Source of the DNA: Vanrija pseudolonga
Lineage: Eukaryota > Basidiomycota > Tremellomycetes > Trichosporonales > Trichosporonaceae
Length of the DNA stretch: 64,000 nucleotides
Direction: 5' to 3'
NCBI RefSeq assembly: GCF_020906515.1
Contig: NC_085851.1
Span: 1-64,000, forward strand
Shown one piece after another: positions 12,673 through 25,049 of the stretch. Made by a program: the position numbers and the translations under genes. The notes under the pieces were generated by a model, which did not search any database, had not been told where the DNA came from, and saw only the letters and a list, made by a program, of their open reading frames with translations. Numbering within the stretch: position 1 is the stretch's first letter; the number at the start of each line of letters is the position of its first letter.

Positions 12673-14173
12673 CTACCCAGCCCACCACCGAGTCTGCCAG
12701 TACGACCCCTGGCCCATGGCCTTCCAGTGTTCCATCGGACCCAGCCGCAGTGGCTCCATGCTCATCGGCTCAGATTCTGGCCCACGGACAAATGTGCCTT
12801 GGCGCGGCGTCTTCAGCCCGCGGTCGTGGAAGAACTCCTTGAGGCCTTCGACCTTGTCACTTCCAGGCTCATCCAGCGGCGGGTTTGTTGGTGTGGGTTT
12901 TGCCACCGGAGGCAAAGTCGAACCATGGAACGGGGTGATCTTTGGCCAATCCAACGTGTCGCTCTCGTCGCGGGGCCGAGGGGGCTTGCCAATTTGCTCT
13001 CGGAGCACATCTGAGATGGACGAGAGGCGCGCACCTGTCAATCTCGAGCCTGGCTCACGCGTCGACGGAAGTCCCGGTTGGTGGAACATTTGCTGCATGA
13101 TGTCTTTTGCTGGGAAGCCGGCGTCGGCCCAGTTGAGTGACACGCCGTTGGCTTCGGGGTTGGCCGACTTGGTTACGCCGGGCTTGTGGAACACGGTGTC
13201 GACGTCAAAGTCGGCCTGAAGGCGTTCAAAGGCTGTAGCCGCCGGTGCAGGATTCCTCTCGGCCTCCTCGGCCTCCTTCTGAGTCATGCGTATGCGGTAC
13301 ATGGACGAAAAGTCCTGAATCGCAATGACAATGTCTCGCCAGTCGGTCATCACGCCCTCCCCTGGTTGGTGAGCGGGGCATCCGGCGTTGCACTCACCCT
13401 CGTCGCCGCAGTCTAGCTTTCCGCGAGCTTGTGGTCCTAGAACCACGCCCCCAAGATCTTCGGTCGCCGCTGTCAAGTGCTGCTTTGTAAACCTGTTGCG
13501 AAACATGGGCGTTGAAAGTGATGGGCAAATGACAAGTGGAGTTTGTGTGTCCAGTGACCGCGTGATCTCGAGCTGGGCGTCAGTGCGATATAATCGCATA
13601 CACCTACTGCAAGGTTCCCACTCAGCCCTTGTACCATCTGCGCGAGCATGTCGGCCGAGCAAGGCGCGACCACAACAATGTCGGCCCACTTGTGGAGCTC
13701 GACGTGCAGTATTGGGTCGGTCGACTGGGTATCAGCGCTGCTGCCGACGATACCACTCACACTTGCGCCGGCTGAATCATCCGCGTCGGTCCATATCCTC
13801 ACACCAAACTCGGTGGACGCCTCAGGCGCCAGGTTCCAGGTGTGCCTAACGGCCGCGTCCACGGCTTGCTGATCATAGTAGCGTAGTGACCTCTCCGTCG
13901 CGACGATCTGCAGGGCGATTTGTGGATCCTGAGTGTCAGTATTGGACCACCCCTTAAACCAACCTTGGACAGGGCTCCGACGATGTACGGCACCTGGGAG
14001 CTTGCACGCGCTCCCGACGACACGAGGAGGACATGGAAGAGGCCATCATCCGCTGTTGGCCGGTGCTGGGCGGCGACAAACGGCGGCTTTGCTTTTATTG
14101 GCGGAACGTGTACGGCTTGTCCAGGCATTGGGGTGCCGTACCCGCCGTCTGACAGGGGTGGTGTGTAGTCCAT
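12673..14173 (-). CDS. Hal3/PPCDC-family flavoprotein with altered active site
   Basis: A protein of roughly 470 residues of the phosphopantothenoylcysteine decarboxylase/Hal3 family, which bind FMN and in yeasts also inhibit Ppz phosphatases. Conserved blocks are FHVLLVSSGARASSQVPYIV, LQIVATERSLRYYD, VRIWTDADD, DPILHVELHKWADIVVVAP (with the catalytic His) and KLDCGDEGEGVMTDWRDIV (with the catalytic Cys). The usual PAMN motif, whose Asn is needed for decarboxylation, reads PSLSTPMF here. Three introns separate four exons, with phase joins that keep frame. A Pro-rich C-terminal tail of about 200 residues is unlike plant or bacterial PPCDC and may be a regulatory extension. It is probably a regulatory or non-catalytic member. 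Confidence 0.8.
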
Positions 14174-14491
14174 TGTAAGTGATGCTGAAGAGTTATAAAA
14201 GAGACGGACGTGAGTGGGATGCACTTCAAAGTGGAGGTTGTGTCGCATGTGTCGGTGCTCGGTGGCCGATGGAAACTCGGACCACGTGGCAAAATTCCTG
14301 CGTCGCCCGCGCGCGACGTGAGGCGACCACGGCCATCATCAGCACCGCTCTTTGCAGTCCCCCATCACCACAGCGGCCCACACCGACCGCAAGCCCGTCC
14401 TCGACATCATCGGCAACCTTCGATCTGATTCGCCGTGATTCCATGCTCCGACACCGGCCACCGACACCTTACATTGACCTCCGATACAACC

Positions 14492-15906
14492 CTATGGCAA
14501 CCCCGCCCGGATCTCCTCCCACTGCGCGCCAATATCCGACCCAAAGATCCAGTACAGCGGCGCTTTGGGATCCGCCGTGAGTGTGCTCCCCTTGGCTGAC
14601 CCCTCTGCGTTGGGACTGTCGAGGTAGTCGTACATGCGATGGTAGTATGGCGACCTGATGTTGTCAAAGAGCTCGAGTGTCTGTGCGAGTGCGTCCTGCT
14701 TTGGCAGTACCTGGTCCAAAAGGTAGTACCGGAGGATCTGAGCCAAGAGCCACCCATCCTGCATTGCGAATGCCGCCCCAGATCCGAACGCGCCGAGTAG
14801 AGGGTGTGACGCGTCGCCAATGATGGTCGTGTTCCCGTTGGCAATGATATGCTCAAGGCGGGGACCGGAGAATGCCGCAAACTCCTTCCACACTCCCTCC
14901 GGCGCAAGGCTAATGGCCTCTTGAATGGCGGGTGTGAAGGCCTGTCCAGTCAGATACAAAGCTGGCTCCATACTCACGGTGAAGTGACTCGCGACGCGCT
15001 CGTTGGACACTGGCACGCCCCAAGAGAATTTCTTCTCCGTCACCTTGGCGGGGTCCTCCCGGTATCGTAGAGTCATCTCCCACTGTCCCTCACCCGCGGC
15101 TATCTCTTCAGCAGTTGACACGATGGAGCATTTGAGGTTGGTGTTGGGCCCATGGTGGAACGCCGTCGACTTGAGCAGCACCGAGTGCTTGACGAGGTCG
15201 AGAGGGATGAGGCAACGCCAGATTGTCGTGCCTGGTATTAGCTACGCCGGTCTCCCATCCTTACCGTTGAACCTGATTTCGTGGCCGGGGAATGCCGAGT
15301 CACGCACCGCCTGGCATCAGCACAACCTAGTGTGACCTGTGACATACCGATCGAATGCCATCCGCGCCAATCAGCAGATCCGCATCTGCACTGGTGCCGT
15401 CCTCAAAGTTGAGGCGCACCTGGCCTCCGGGGAGCTGCTTCGTCGTGATGAGACGCTTCCGCAGCTGGATGACCTCCGTGGGCACTTTGCTCAGCAAGGC
15501 AGCTTGCAGCACTGTCCGCCGGGCCCGAATGTCGTGGTACTTGTCTGGCCCATAGTGCGCAGGGTAACGATACTGCAACTCTCCAGTCGTGCCATCCCTT
15601 CAATCAGCGCCACTCCCACACCGCCCCTCACCTATGCTCATGCACAACCTTCTTGTGCCCGTACACCTTATCCTCAACGCCGAGCAACTCGAGGACCTTC
15701 CACGAGTTGAACCCGATACGGATGCCGGCGCCGACCTCGCGAAGCTCGGTAGCTTGCTCGTAGATTGTGACATCGACGCCGGGCACCTCGCGGAGGGCAA
15801 TGGCAGCAGCGAGGCCCGCTGGCCCTCCACCAGAGATGGCGACGCGCAAGGTCTCCTTGGGCTTGACTGAAGTGGGCATGTCGTATTGTTGTGTTGAACG
15901 AGCCAA
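14492..15906 (-). CDS. FAD-dependent monooxygenase (salicylate hydroxylase-like)
   Basis: A predicted class A flavoprotein hydroxylase that would hydroxylate an aromatic substrate with NAD(P)H and oxygen. The FAD-binding GxGxxG motif is VAISGGGPAGLAAAIAL. LREVGAGIRI, the DG region LLIGADGIRS and the GD motif IIGDASHPLLGAFGSG follow in order. Four exons were read, with splices that preserve frame through DGTTGELQYRYP and RDSAFPGHE. The stop follows EIRAGLP at 14492. Either ATG (15906 or the in-frame one at 15879) could start it, and no signal peptide is seen. The substrate is not predictable. Confidence 0.86.
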
Positions 15907-16480
15907 GCCTCGATGCTGGTATTTCAGTGACTTAGGCCACGGCTAAATCCGAGCACACCCCCGTTGCTCGATTTCGCCATCGCGGCGTCAGTTGACGAGA
16001 TAACTGCTATCAGCTGGCCATATTCGGAATCAGACCCAATCACGCCGTCGTGGCGTCGATGGAACCACCGGCGGAGGGCTTTGCGGCGGTTCGAGCCCCC
16101 CTTCTCGGAATCTTATCGGGGTGCATCTCGACGTCCCAGCGACACGGCTTCGCGGCAAGCGTGCGTTTCCCCTGGGCGTCCCTACTCGGAGAAACCGACT
16201 GGATGCCAAGCACTGCAGTCGCAGTCCGTGGCTAGTGGCTTGCAAAAAGTGGCTTGCGAGAAAGACATCAGCAATGGGAACCATGTGTAAGCTCGCCGAT
16301 CTCGCCGACCATGCCCGAGATCACGACAACGTTTTCGGCTTGTTGCTCATACCCCAAGCCAAACACGCCATCTCATGACATATCGTGTTCCATCAGGACT
16401 GGCCTTTGCGGCACTGGCACCGATGCCAAGGTCAATAAGTATGCTAGGAATGGAGCAGTGGACTTGGCACAAGCACAACC
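15907..16480. other. Divergent promoter region
   Basis: 574 bp between the start of the FAD monooxygenase and the MFS transporter, which point away from each other. No coding sequence recognised. A B-box-like GGTTCGAGCC at 16088-16097 is not part of a tRNA fold (see rejected items). Confidence 0.5.
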
Positions 16481-18433
16481 ATGTCCCAGCAGAACCCCAT
16501 TGGCGACCTCGTCGTCTTCGAGAGCACCAAGCTGCCGTCCGTCGGTGATAACGACGAAGTTAAGGAGAAGGAGGATTACTTGGGGGAGAAGGGCAACTCG
16601 TCGCCATCGCTTCACGCGCCGTCTCTGAAAGATGGCCTCATACACGGCCGAACATTGGTCGACGGCGAGTGGAGGGAAGTGTCCTGGACTCTGGAGGAAC
16701 AGCGGCGGGTGGTTCGAAAGGCCGACTTCTTCCTTCTCCCGCTTTTCACTGTGGGTTCGCGATGAGCAACTGTCGCTGATCTGGACCAGCTTGGGTTCTT
16801 CTGGATGTCTCTGGACCGGTACGTGAAGTACGGCGACACTTCTGACATGCCAGGAGTAACGTGTCTGGCGTGCTTACCTCGACAATCATCAAGGACACGG
16901 GCATCACGCAGAATGAAATCAACAGTGAGTGTGGGGTGTGTTGCTGATTCTGACACGATTAGTCGGCTCGTCTCTCCTCTGGCTCGGCGTTGTCCTCCTT
17001 GAAATCCCCTCCAACGTCGTCCTGCAACGAGTCGGCCCTCACCGCTGGATCCCACTCCAGATCATTGTCTGGGGCCTAGCCGAAACGCTCACGTACCTTG
17101 TCAAGAACCGTGCCGGGTGGTGGACTGCGCGACTGTTCCTTGGGAGTGAGCCCGCGTCCCCGGACATGCTGACACCAATGCTCGAGTCTGGCTTTATCCC
17201 TGGAAGCCTGTACACTCTCAACTCATGGTACACCCGTGACGAGCTCACCAAGCGCACGTCAATCTTCTTTTTCGGAAACATCCTGTCCGGGGCCTTTGGT
17301 TCCCTCATTTCTGCCGGGTGTATCAAGCTTCACGGGAAAGGAGGGCTGGCCGGCTGGCAATGGTGAGTCAGACGGCGGTGCCCTGCTCACCACAGGATCT
17401 TCATAATCGACGGCGCTGCGACCATCACAGTCGGGTTCATCCTCCTCCTGCTTCTGCCCAAGTCCCCTCGCGAGACTGCCGGTGGCATTCGCCGAAAGGG
17501 ATGGTTCACTGAACGGGAGGCCGACATCTACCTCGCGCGTCTGAACAACGACGACCCACTCAAGTCCAAATCCGCCCACCTCGCCATCGCTTGGAGCGAC
17601 ATCTTCAACGTCCTCGGCAACTGGAGGCTGTGGCCCCATCTTATCATGTGCTTGTCTGGTCTGCAGGCTGGGCAGGGAGCCGGTGCTTGGTCGGGAACCA
17701 TCTTGCAAAGCCTTGGGTTCACCGCCATCAGTGAGTGGACGAGTGTTCGTGCACTCACACCAGACGCCAATCTGCTGCTAGTTCCAGGCCCCATCTTCTC
17801 TGGCCTCTCGTCCATTGCCTTGGCCCACTTTGCCGACAAGTGGGACCGTCGTGGTTATCCCATCCTGTTTGTCTCTTTCTGGACGCTTGCTGGGTTGATC
17901 GCGCTCTATGTGAGTGGTGGCCTGGTCCGGTGACGCTGACTTCAGAAACTTCCCATCCTGTCTGGCGGCAACTGGGGCTTCTACGCCGCCATGGTCGTGA
18001 CGGCGGCTGCTCCCGTCTGGCAGTCGTACAATGTCACTTGGGTGGCCCTCAACGCACGTTCCCCAGCGGAACGCTCCATCACCTACGCTGTATACAGTAG
18101 GTTACCCCCATCTGCCCAAAACTTACACCCAGTCGGATGCTCCAACCTTGGAGGGGTCTACGGCAACCAAGTCTTCCGCCAGAACGACAAGCCTTTGTGG
18201 GTATAGCGCTAGTTCACGCTAACCACAGGTACCGTCGAGCATGGGCCGCGGTCCTCTCCCTTGGCGTCATCTGGACCGTCTTTACTGCCCTCCAGATCGT
18301 CCAATACGAGCTGTCCAATCGCGCCAAGGAAAAGAAATGGGCGCAGCTCACCAAGGAGGAACAAGAGGCATATGAGGCAGAGAATTCGAACGAACCGATC
18401 AGCAGGAGGCTGGATGCGCGCTACGCTCTCTAG
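16481..18433 (+). CDS. MFS transporter, anion:cation symporter (Dal5-like) family
   Basis: A predicted 12-helix plasma-membrane permease of the allantoate/nicotinate/pantothenate type. The cytosolic N-terminus is followed by FWMSLDRSNVSGVL, the family-typical end of helix 1 (the first introns fall here). STIIKDTGITQNEIN, EIPSNVVLQRVGP and the ARLFLG block before GFIPGSLYTLNSWYTRDE then match this family. Later exons give NWGFYAAM, APVWQSYNVTW and YRRAWAAVLSLGVIW. All eight or so introns I checked join in frame, and the stop is TAG at 18433. It looks intact, unlike the sugar transporter downstream. The transported anion is unknown. Confidence 0.85.
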
Positions 18434-19753
18434 GTCTGTTCATCAGGGGTCTGTCGTCCGTAGCTTGTAGAGGCCGGCGCCGTGATGGGCACGGCGATGA
18501 GACTTGACGACCGAGCGGCTGGAACCGCGTCAATCCTCCCCAAAGAACTTGTCCTTGCCCCACCTCGGGAGGCAAAGTCGTTCCGTTCAAGCTGTGAGGC
18601 TTTTTCACAGTCTACCCACCTGCATCCCGACTGCCTCTCGCCACATTATCGCCACCAACCTCGCGTCCGGTGAGAGGAGGCTGGAGGAAAGTCGGTCCGA
18701 ATGCCGAACTACATTGCCGCCAGAAAGACCGACTTCTGGGGCCCCGGACAAAAACAACAACCGCGACACGTCCTCGTAGTCTCTGTTCACGCTCATTCTA
18801 GGCTCCTTCAGCTGTGAAGCGTGATGCGGTGGATCTACCTTGTTCACAGAGCACAAATCCCCAACACCCCAGTCTACCGGCTTTCTCGGTCAAACCTACA
18901 AGCGTGCAGCCCCGAGCGGCACCCGTTGGTCAACTCTATCATGATCACCTTGCGCCCCAGACCTCCCCGTTCCCAATACAGCGAGCAAATTGGTCAGTCC
19001 AAGAACGCGTAGTGATCTGTTTGCCGCTCGAAAGTGACGTCTGGGCACTGACCTGCCGGCCCTGGTGAACCTTGGGCCGCGCCAAAGAGTGGGGCAACGA
19101 GGGGCACACCCACCCGCCGCCGGGATAGCAGGGGTGCCCCGCGGGATTATGGTGCAGGTTTCTGAGGACAGTCAGGTCGTGTAGGAGATCTGCGTCCTGC
19201 TTGCTGTCGTATACCGAGTCGTCGGCGGCAGAAGCCGAAGTACCCGTTCTCGACGTTACTGAATCTGAATGCCGCTGGCTGAGACGCGTCTATTCGCCGG
19301 CCCCCAATGGACAAACTGGTTGTTGCGTCATTTCACCCAGTGCATCCACTCTACGCATCGAGCTGCGACCGTGCGTTGGGCATACTGCACGCACGTGAGG
19401 GGTAGATCGCCCACCCAGTATGTATCTGCTGCGCCAGCTCTGTAGCCACGCCAGCAACTTGGATGTGGTGGAATACTCACCCAACATTCCGAACCGCCAG
19501 GACCTGACATGTGACAGCAGGCACCTCCGCGGGCCGAGCGGTGCCGCACCCCACTGACGCGTTTCAGCCTCGGTGGGTGGAGCTGTTTGTTGTTGTCAGG
19601 TGGACGGGATGTCACCAATCCGGCGGCTATCTACTCGGACCACTTGTCTCAACCACCATTCCGTGTCGAAGCCATCCTTCCCTGGCAATGTATAGCTCCC
19701 CCACTCTGGGTGGGCTGAGGGGTCCCGGAGATCGGGAGCGGGTTGGCATTTAA
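18434..19753. other. 1.3-kb intergenic region, no gene recognised
   Basis: No frame shows family similarity or splice-linked exons. Several short frames on both strands overlap. It lies upstream of the decayed sugar transporter and may include remains of its promoter. Confidence 0.45.
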
Positions 19754-21812
19754 GAAGCAACGGGACACGAGCCAGTCCTTCTCTATACCACCTGGCCCAC
19801 AAGGTCGGCACTTCGCAAAGAATCAACCCCAAGCGACGACGATGTCAAGGTGCACGATGTCCACGTCGAGGACACAGCTGCTCTTAGCAGACTCAGTGAC
19901 GCCGACCACCGCAGGCCCAGCATTGCCGCCAAGCACGTCCTGTCGGTGAGTCCTTATTGGTAGCGGTAACGTTGACCTTCAGAGTGACCTCGAGACTGCT
20001 CTTGCAGGCACCCACATTCCACGCTGGTCGCCCGAGGCGCGCAAGCTCTACTGTGAGGAGTGAGGCATGATTCCATATTGACACCTCAGTGTCGCTCTTC
20101 GTCTCCCTCTGCTGCTCGTATGCCAACGGCTTCGATGGAAGTGTGATGTCGTCTCTCATTGCGGTCAGTGGCTCACACAATGCTCTAAAACTTTTCTGAC
20201 TCGCCGCAGATGGACTACTTTCAGGATCGCTTCCACATGGGCTTCACTGGCGCCAAGGTTGGCGGCGTCTTCGGCAGTTATGTCGCGTGAGTGGGCAAGC
20301 AACTGACCCTCGACTTGACGCTAACATGTCCAGGGCCAACTTCATCTCTACTCCCATTGCGGCCATCATCATGGACAAGTGGGGCCGTCGCCCGGCCATG
20401 ATCTCGGGGTCCGTCATGGTCATTATCGGTGCCGTGCTTGCCACGACCGCCACGACGCTGGCCCAGCTCATCGTTGGCCGATTCATGCTGGGTTTCGGCA
20501 TCTCGTGGTCTCTTGCTGGCGGCGCCTACTGTATGGAGATCTCGCTTCCCCACTGGCGTGGACGCTGCACTGGGCAAGGATCTTACACCGGAGAATATGC
20601 TGACCATACCAGGCTGTTCAACGGTGGATACTGGGTCGGCTCCATCTTTGCTGCCGCCAGCTCCTGTACGTCGGATCAGTCGTCCCAACACTGACCACCA
20701 GTCGGCACAAACTACATCAAGTCGCACCTCTCGTAGCAGATCCCCCTGATCCTCCAGTGTCTCTGTGCCCTCCTCGTCGTCATCCTCTGCCCGTTCTGCC
20801 CCGAGTCGCCTCGTTTCCTTATGAGGGCAGGGCGCGAAGACGAGGCTCTTGCGTTTTTGATCAAGTACCGTGAGTTGTGAGAGAAACCAAATCTGACAAG
20901 CCAGACGGTGGTGGAGACCCGGATGCGCCGCTCGTCAGGCTCGAGTACTCAGAGATGAAGGCCTCGATTGCAGCCGATGACCACTCTGCTTGGTACGACT
21001 ACAGCGTTCTCTGGAAGACCAAGGCTCGCCGCTGGCGCACTGTACAGGGTGAGGGATGGATCGTTGGTGGCCCCTGACCTTGCAGTGAGGATGATCGGCT
21101 GCTTCAGTCAGTACTGCGGTATTGGCCTTGCGTACTTCACCACTGTCCTTCTCAAAAACGCCGGAGTCACGGCCACTGTCCCCCAACTCGGCTACGGTCT
21201 CCTCTTCTCAGGCCTCTGTGCTATCGGCTCTACGCTTGGCGCCGCCGTCAGCGACCACTTACCTCGTCGCATTGCCCTTACGACAGGCTCCCTCGTCATG
21301 GCGGCTGAACTTGCAGGCTTTGCGGCTGCCAACGCTATCGTTGTCAGGGACGAGAACCATGGCCTGGGGCTCAACATTGCGGCTGGAAAGGCAGCGATCG
21401 CCTTCTGGATGATTTTCGGCTTCACCTTTGGCTTTGTCTACACGCCCCTCCACAGTTCGTGGTCGCGGGCGAGGCTGTCACGACCGACATGCGCGCCAAG
21501 GGCTTTGCGCTGTTCAACTGCCTCATGACCGGAATGGGTCTTATCAGCACCTTTGCTGGTCCCATCGCACTAGGCACTATCGGCGCCTGGAAGTGAGTAA
21601 TGAGTATCCGAGACAGGCTAACGTCTCAGGTATGCGCTGGTATTCGTGGCTCTCGATGTAGTGCAAGCGGCCTGCTGGTACTTCTTTGGGTGAGTTTCAA
21701 GTTTGGAGTCCGTCTGACCCACAGTGTCGAGGCTCAAGGACGTACTATCGAGGAACTGGACTGGATCTATGATCAGCCGAACCCTGTTGCCGCGTCCAAG
21801 AAGAGGGACTAG
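19754..21812 (+). pseudogene. Sugar transporter (MFS, SP family), inactivated
   Basis: A recognisable sugar/lactose-permease-type MFS gene with many short introns: CCSYANGFDGSVMSSLIA, MDYFQDRFHMGFTGAKVGG, MDKWGRRPAM, GGAYCMEISLPHWRGRCTG, FCPESPRFLM and GCFSQYCGIGLAYF all appear in order. It carries at least two clear lesions. An in-frame TAG at 20734-20736 lies in a conserved segment (HLS-stop-QIPLILQ) where the family usually has Trp. A one-base frame change near 21455 follows FGFVYTPLH, and the next frame continues as FVVAGEAVTTDMRAKGF through to KKRD and TAG at 21812. No ATG exists in the frame of the first exon (open only from 19754). One intron (39 nt, near 20573-20611) would need a GC donor. 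Confidence 0.82.
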
Positions 21813-22924
21813 GTTGAATCGGACGTTCTGTGTAGAAGTAAATGGCTCGGTATGGTGTGTCACCAACGTATTAGCGCTGGGTGTGTCCTCGCGTGATTCA
21901 GCAAGAGTGAAGTTCAATGCACTTCGGATGTCTCCTTGTCGCTTGGTTTGCGGATAGTGTCGCATCCTCTCGGAGCGCGCACTGATAACGCCCACCGAGG
22001 CTCTCCTTCTGGGTATCCTACATTCCCATGGCATTCCCGGACCCCACGATGGGGCCGGCGCCCATGGGGCTCGCAACTGATGATCACGAGCTCAAGCAGA
22101 CCTCTGCCGGGTTCAGTGGAGCCCGGATTCCCGAGAAGTGATCTGTTCGCGACCCGAAGCCACCGCCACGAGTGGAGACTTGGGTGATGCCTACAAGACT
22201 GGGGTAATCTTTGAACGGCCGCCGATTTGAATGTGGGCAGCTTCGCTAATGCGGCCGATATCTGCCAAATCCGACTCCGAACATTTACCCGCTCCCTTGT
22301 CGGGGTGTTGTTCACATGAGGCTGCTGAGCAAGCGGACCCTCTGCCAGGGTAGCGCTATCTCACGCCACCTCCAACACACGCACGCATGCCATGCAGCTA
22401 TACTTCTGCGGGGCCAAACCACGCGCAGCCTCCCAAGCACAACGCAGTGTATCCCGAATGGTGAGATACACTGCTGACACGATCGGATGAATACAAGCGC
22501 CAGGAACCAAACACATCCACAAACACCGCGTCCAACCCTCCGCACCTCTCTCGGTGGCCTGCCGGTCAACCCCTGCAGGCCCGGCGGCGCCGGACCGGGG
22601 GGTGCACCGCGTTTGCCGGCTATTCCAACCACCTTTGCTGACGGCTCCGAACCCCGACAGCGCGGCCTCGACCCGCTCTACCGCCCCGCTCGCCTCCTGA
22701 CTCTCCGCAGCCTATCGCACACTGGTTATCACGAGTACCTCGCCACCCCCCAGACCCTCGTTTCGAACGCCAAGATCCATCACGTGAAGATGGCCCCGAC
22801 GAGTGCCGAACCACCGCCGACACGAGCCGGCGTGATCCACTCGACCACATCCCTGGTGCAGCCAGACTTCCCCAGTGCATCGGCATCGATATCATGCGCA
22901 TCTACCCGGTGTTCGTCGTCGACG
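21813..22924. other. 1.1-kb intergenic region, no gene recognised
   Basis: No supported gene. Contains a GC-rich inverted repeat near 22109-22128 (CCGGGTTC...GAGCCCGG). The right end forms the promoter of the amino-acid permease. Confidence 0.45.
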
Positions 22925-22930
22925 TATATA
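22925..22930 (+). promoter_or_regulatory. TATA box of the amino-acid permease
   Basis: A TATATA core lies 49 bp before the ATG at 22979 and is followed by a short leader ending GACGCAGCC. Confidence 0.45.
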
Positions 22931-22978
22931 TCCCCTCGGCACCGCTCTGGTAGCTGCCGGTAACCACACGACGCAGCC

Positions 22979-25049
22979 ATGACAACAACTCCCATCAAGG
23001 ACGACATCAACTTTGACAAGACGGACGGTTATGTCCACACGACCGAGGTTTTGGATGTAGAGGGTGGACAGGGTAGGTGCGGGCTTGTGTATCTGTGCTG
23101 ACTCTCTCAGCGGGGCCCACAAAGCCTCTCCGACGCGGTCTGCACAAGCGTCACATTGCCTTTGTCGGTTTCGGTGGTGGTATCGGTGTCGGTGAGTGAC
23201 GGGTAGAGTTTTTTTTCGAGGACGAGTGAGATTGACACAGTCAGGTCTCTTTGTCGGAGTCGGCGCCTCGCTCGCCAGGGCTGGCCCTCTCGGTGTGTGG
23301 CTCGCCTACTGCTTCACCGCGGTCAATGTCTGGTGCATCGTAAGTGACAAAAGCACCACGCGCCGCTGACTTCAGATCCAATCATGCGGAGAGATGGCGA
23401 CCATGGTGGGTGTTCGCCGCCAGGCACCAAAAGACATATGCTCACCCTCCTAGTTCCCCGTTGCCGGCACGTTCCCTCACTATGTCAACCGCTTCCTCGA
23501 CCCCGCGTTCGCGTTTGCGCTCGGGTGGACCTTCTGGTTTGAGTGAGTGGCACAGTGCGACAGACTACTGACCTCTCCAGCAAGGCGCTGGCCGTCGGCA
23601 CCGAGGTGACCGCCTCGGTCGTCCTGATCAACTACTGGACCGACCGTGTGCCAGCAGGCGCCTTGATCACCATCCTCCTGGCCGCCATGTGGATCATCAA
23701 CTTCCTGCCTGTCCGCTTCTTTGGCGAAGCCGAGGTCATCACAGCCTCGATCAAGGTCATCACGCTTGCTGGGTGAGTCGGGACTTTGCGAGCTTGGCTG
23801 ACTCTAGTCTCATCATCCTCGGCCTTGTCATTGACCTGGGCGGCGCGCCGTCCAAGGACCGTATCGGCTTCCGCTACTGGAAGGACCCCGGTGCTATGAA
23901 CAACTTCCCCGGCATTGGTGGCTCGTGGGGCCGTTTCCTGGCCTTCTTCCTCTGCACTGCCCAAGCCGCCTTCGCGTACGGCGGAAGCGAGGTCATCGTC
24001 ATGACCGCCGCCGAGGCTACCAACCCGCACAAGCAGGTGCCCAGGACGATTCGCATGTTTGTCGCTCGTCTGCTCTTTTTCTGTGAGTGGGTGATGGAGT
24101 GGCCTGTACTGACTGTCCAGACGTCGTCGGCGTGTTCATCATTGGTCTTCTGTGGGTCGAGTTTACCGTGCGTCGTACTAACCTTCAGCGTCCCATTCAA
24201 CAACCCCGGCCTCGTTAGCGGATCTGGCAACGCCAACTCTTCCCCTTGGGTCATCGCTATCAAGGCGGCAGGCATCAAGGGCCTCCCCTCGGTCGTCAAC
24301 GCCGCGATCCTCACCAGCGCCTGGTCGGCCGGCAACACCTACCTCTACATCGCCGCCCGCTCTCTGGTCGGCCTCGCTCTCGACGGCCAGGCGCCAAAGA
24401 TCCTCGCCAAGACCACCAGCCGTGGTGTGCCTATCCCCGCTGTCGTGCTTTCTGCTGCCGTCTCGTGCTTTGCCTACCTCTGTGAGTGATGAGCCTACAA
24501 AGCGAACGGCCCTGACGTCCCAGCCCTCGGCTCTGGCGGAGCCTCCCAGGCATTCGGCTGGCTGCAGAGCATGAACACGCTGTTCATCCTCATCAACTGG
24601 GGTGTGCTGTGCCTCACCTACATTCGCTTCCGCGCTGCTCGTATCGCACAGGACATCCCGCGTGCGGATATCCCATGGATGTCGTGGGCGCAGCCTTACG
24701 CTGCATGGTACGGCATGTGCTTCTGCTGGCTTGTTGTTCTGGTGCAAGGATTCCCCGTCTTCCTGAAGGGCAAGTGGGACACGCCGACGTTCATCGCAAG
24801 CTACATCAGTGAGTTGATAGACCCTGACGTTGCTGATGCCCCAGGTCTGGTCATCTTTGTCGTCCCCTGCGTCGCGTACAAGATCTTCTATCGGACCAAG
24901 GTGCGTCACAGACCGTGTGCAGGGCTGACAGACAGTTTGTTCGCCCTTCCGAGGCCGACCTCATGTCTGGGCGCCTCGATCCCGCCGACATTTATGACGA
25001 ACCTGCGCCGACGACTTGGTGGGGCAAGGCGGCCGACAAGATTATCTAA
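22979..25049 (+). CDS. Amino-acid permease (APC/YAT family)
   Basis: A predicted plasma-membrane amino-acid transporter with about 12 helices. The N-terminal MTTTPIKDDINFDKTDGY is followed by RRGLHKRHIAFVGFGGGIGV and GLFVGVGASLARAGPLG, the hallmark first helix of the YAT family. IQSCGEMATMFPVAGTF, VTASVVLINYW, FAYGGSEVIVMTAAEATNP and SAWSAGNTYLYIAARSL follow. It has about a dozen exons; one intron (GTGGGTCG donor) joins IIGLL to VPFNNPGLV. The frame runs intact to a cytosolic tail ending ADKII and TAA at 25049. It lies beside a Zn2Cys6 regulator and a glutamine-synthetase-like gene, which suggests a nitrogen-source role. Substrate unknown. Confidence 0.9.

Noticed and set aside
16020-16125. 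Possible tRNA because of the B-box-like GGTTCGAGCC
   Set aside because: No acceptor-stem pairing and no proper A box or anticodon stem at the right distance upstream. A second B-box-like match at about 40195 also fails.
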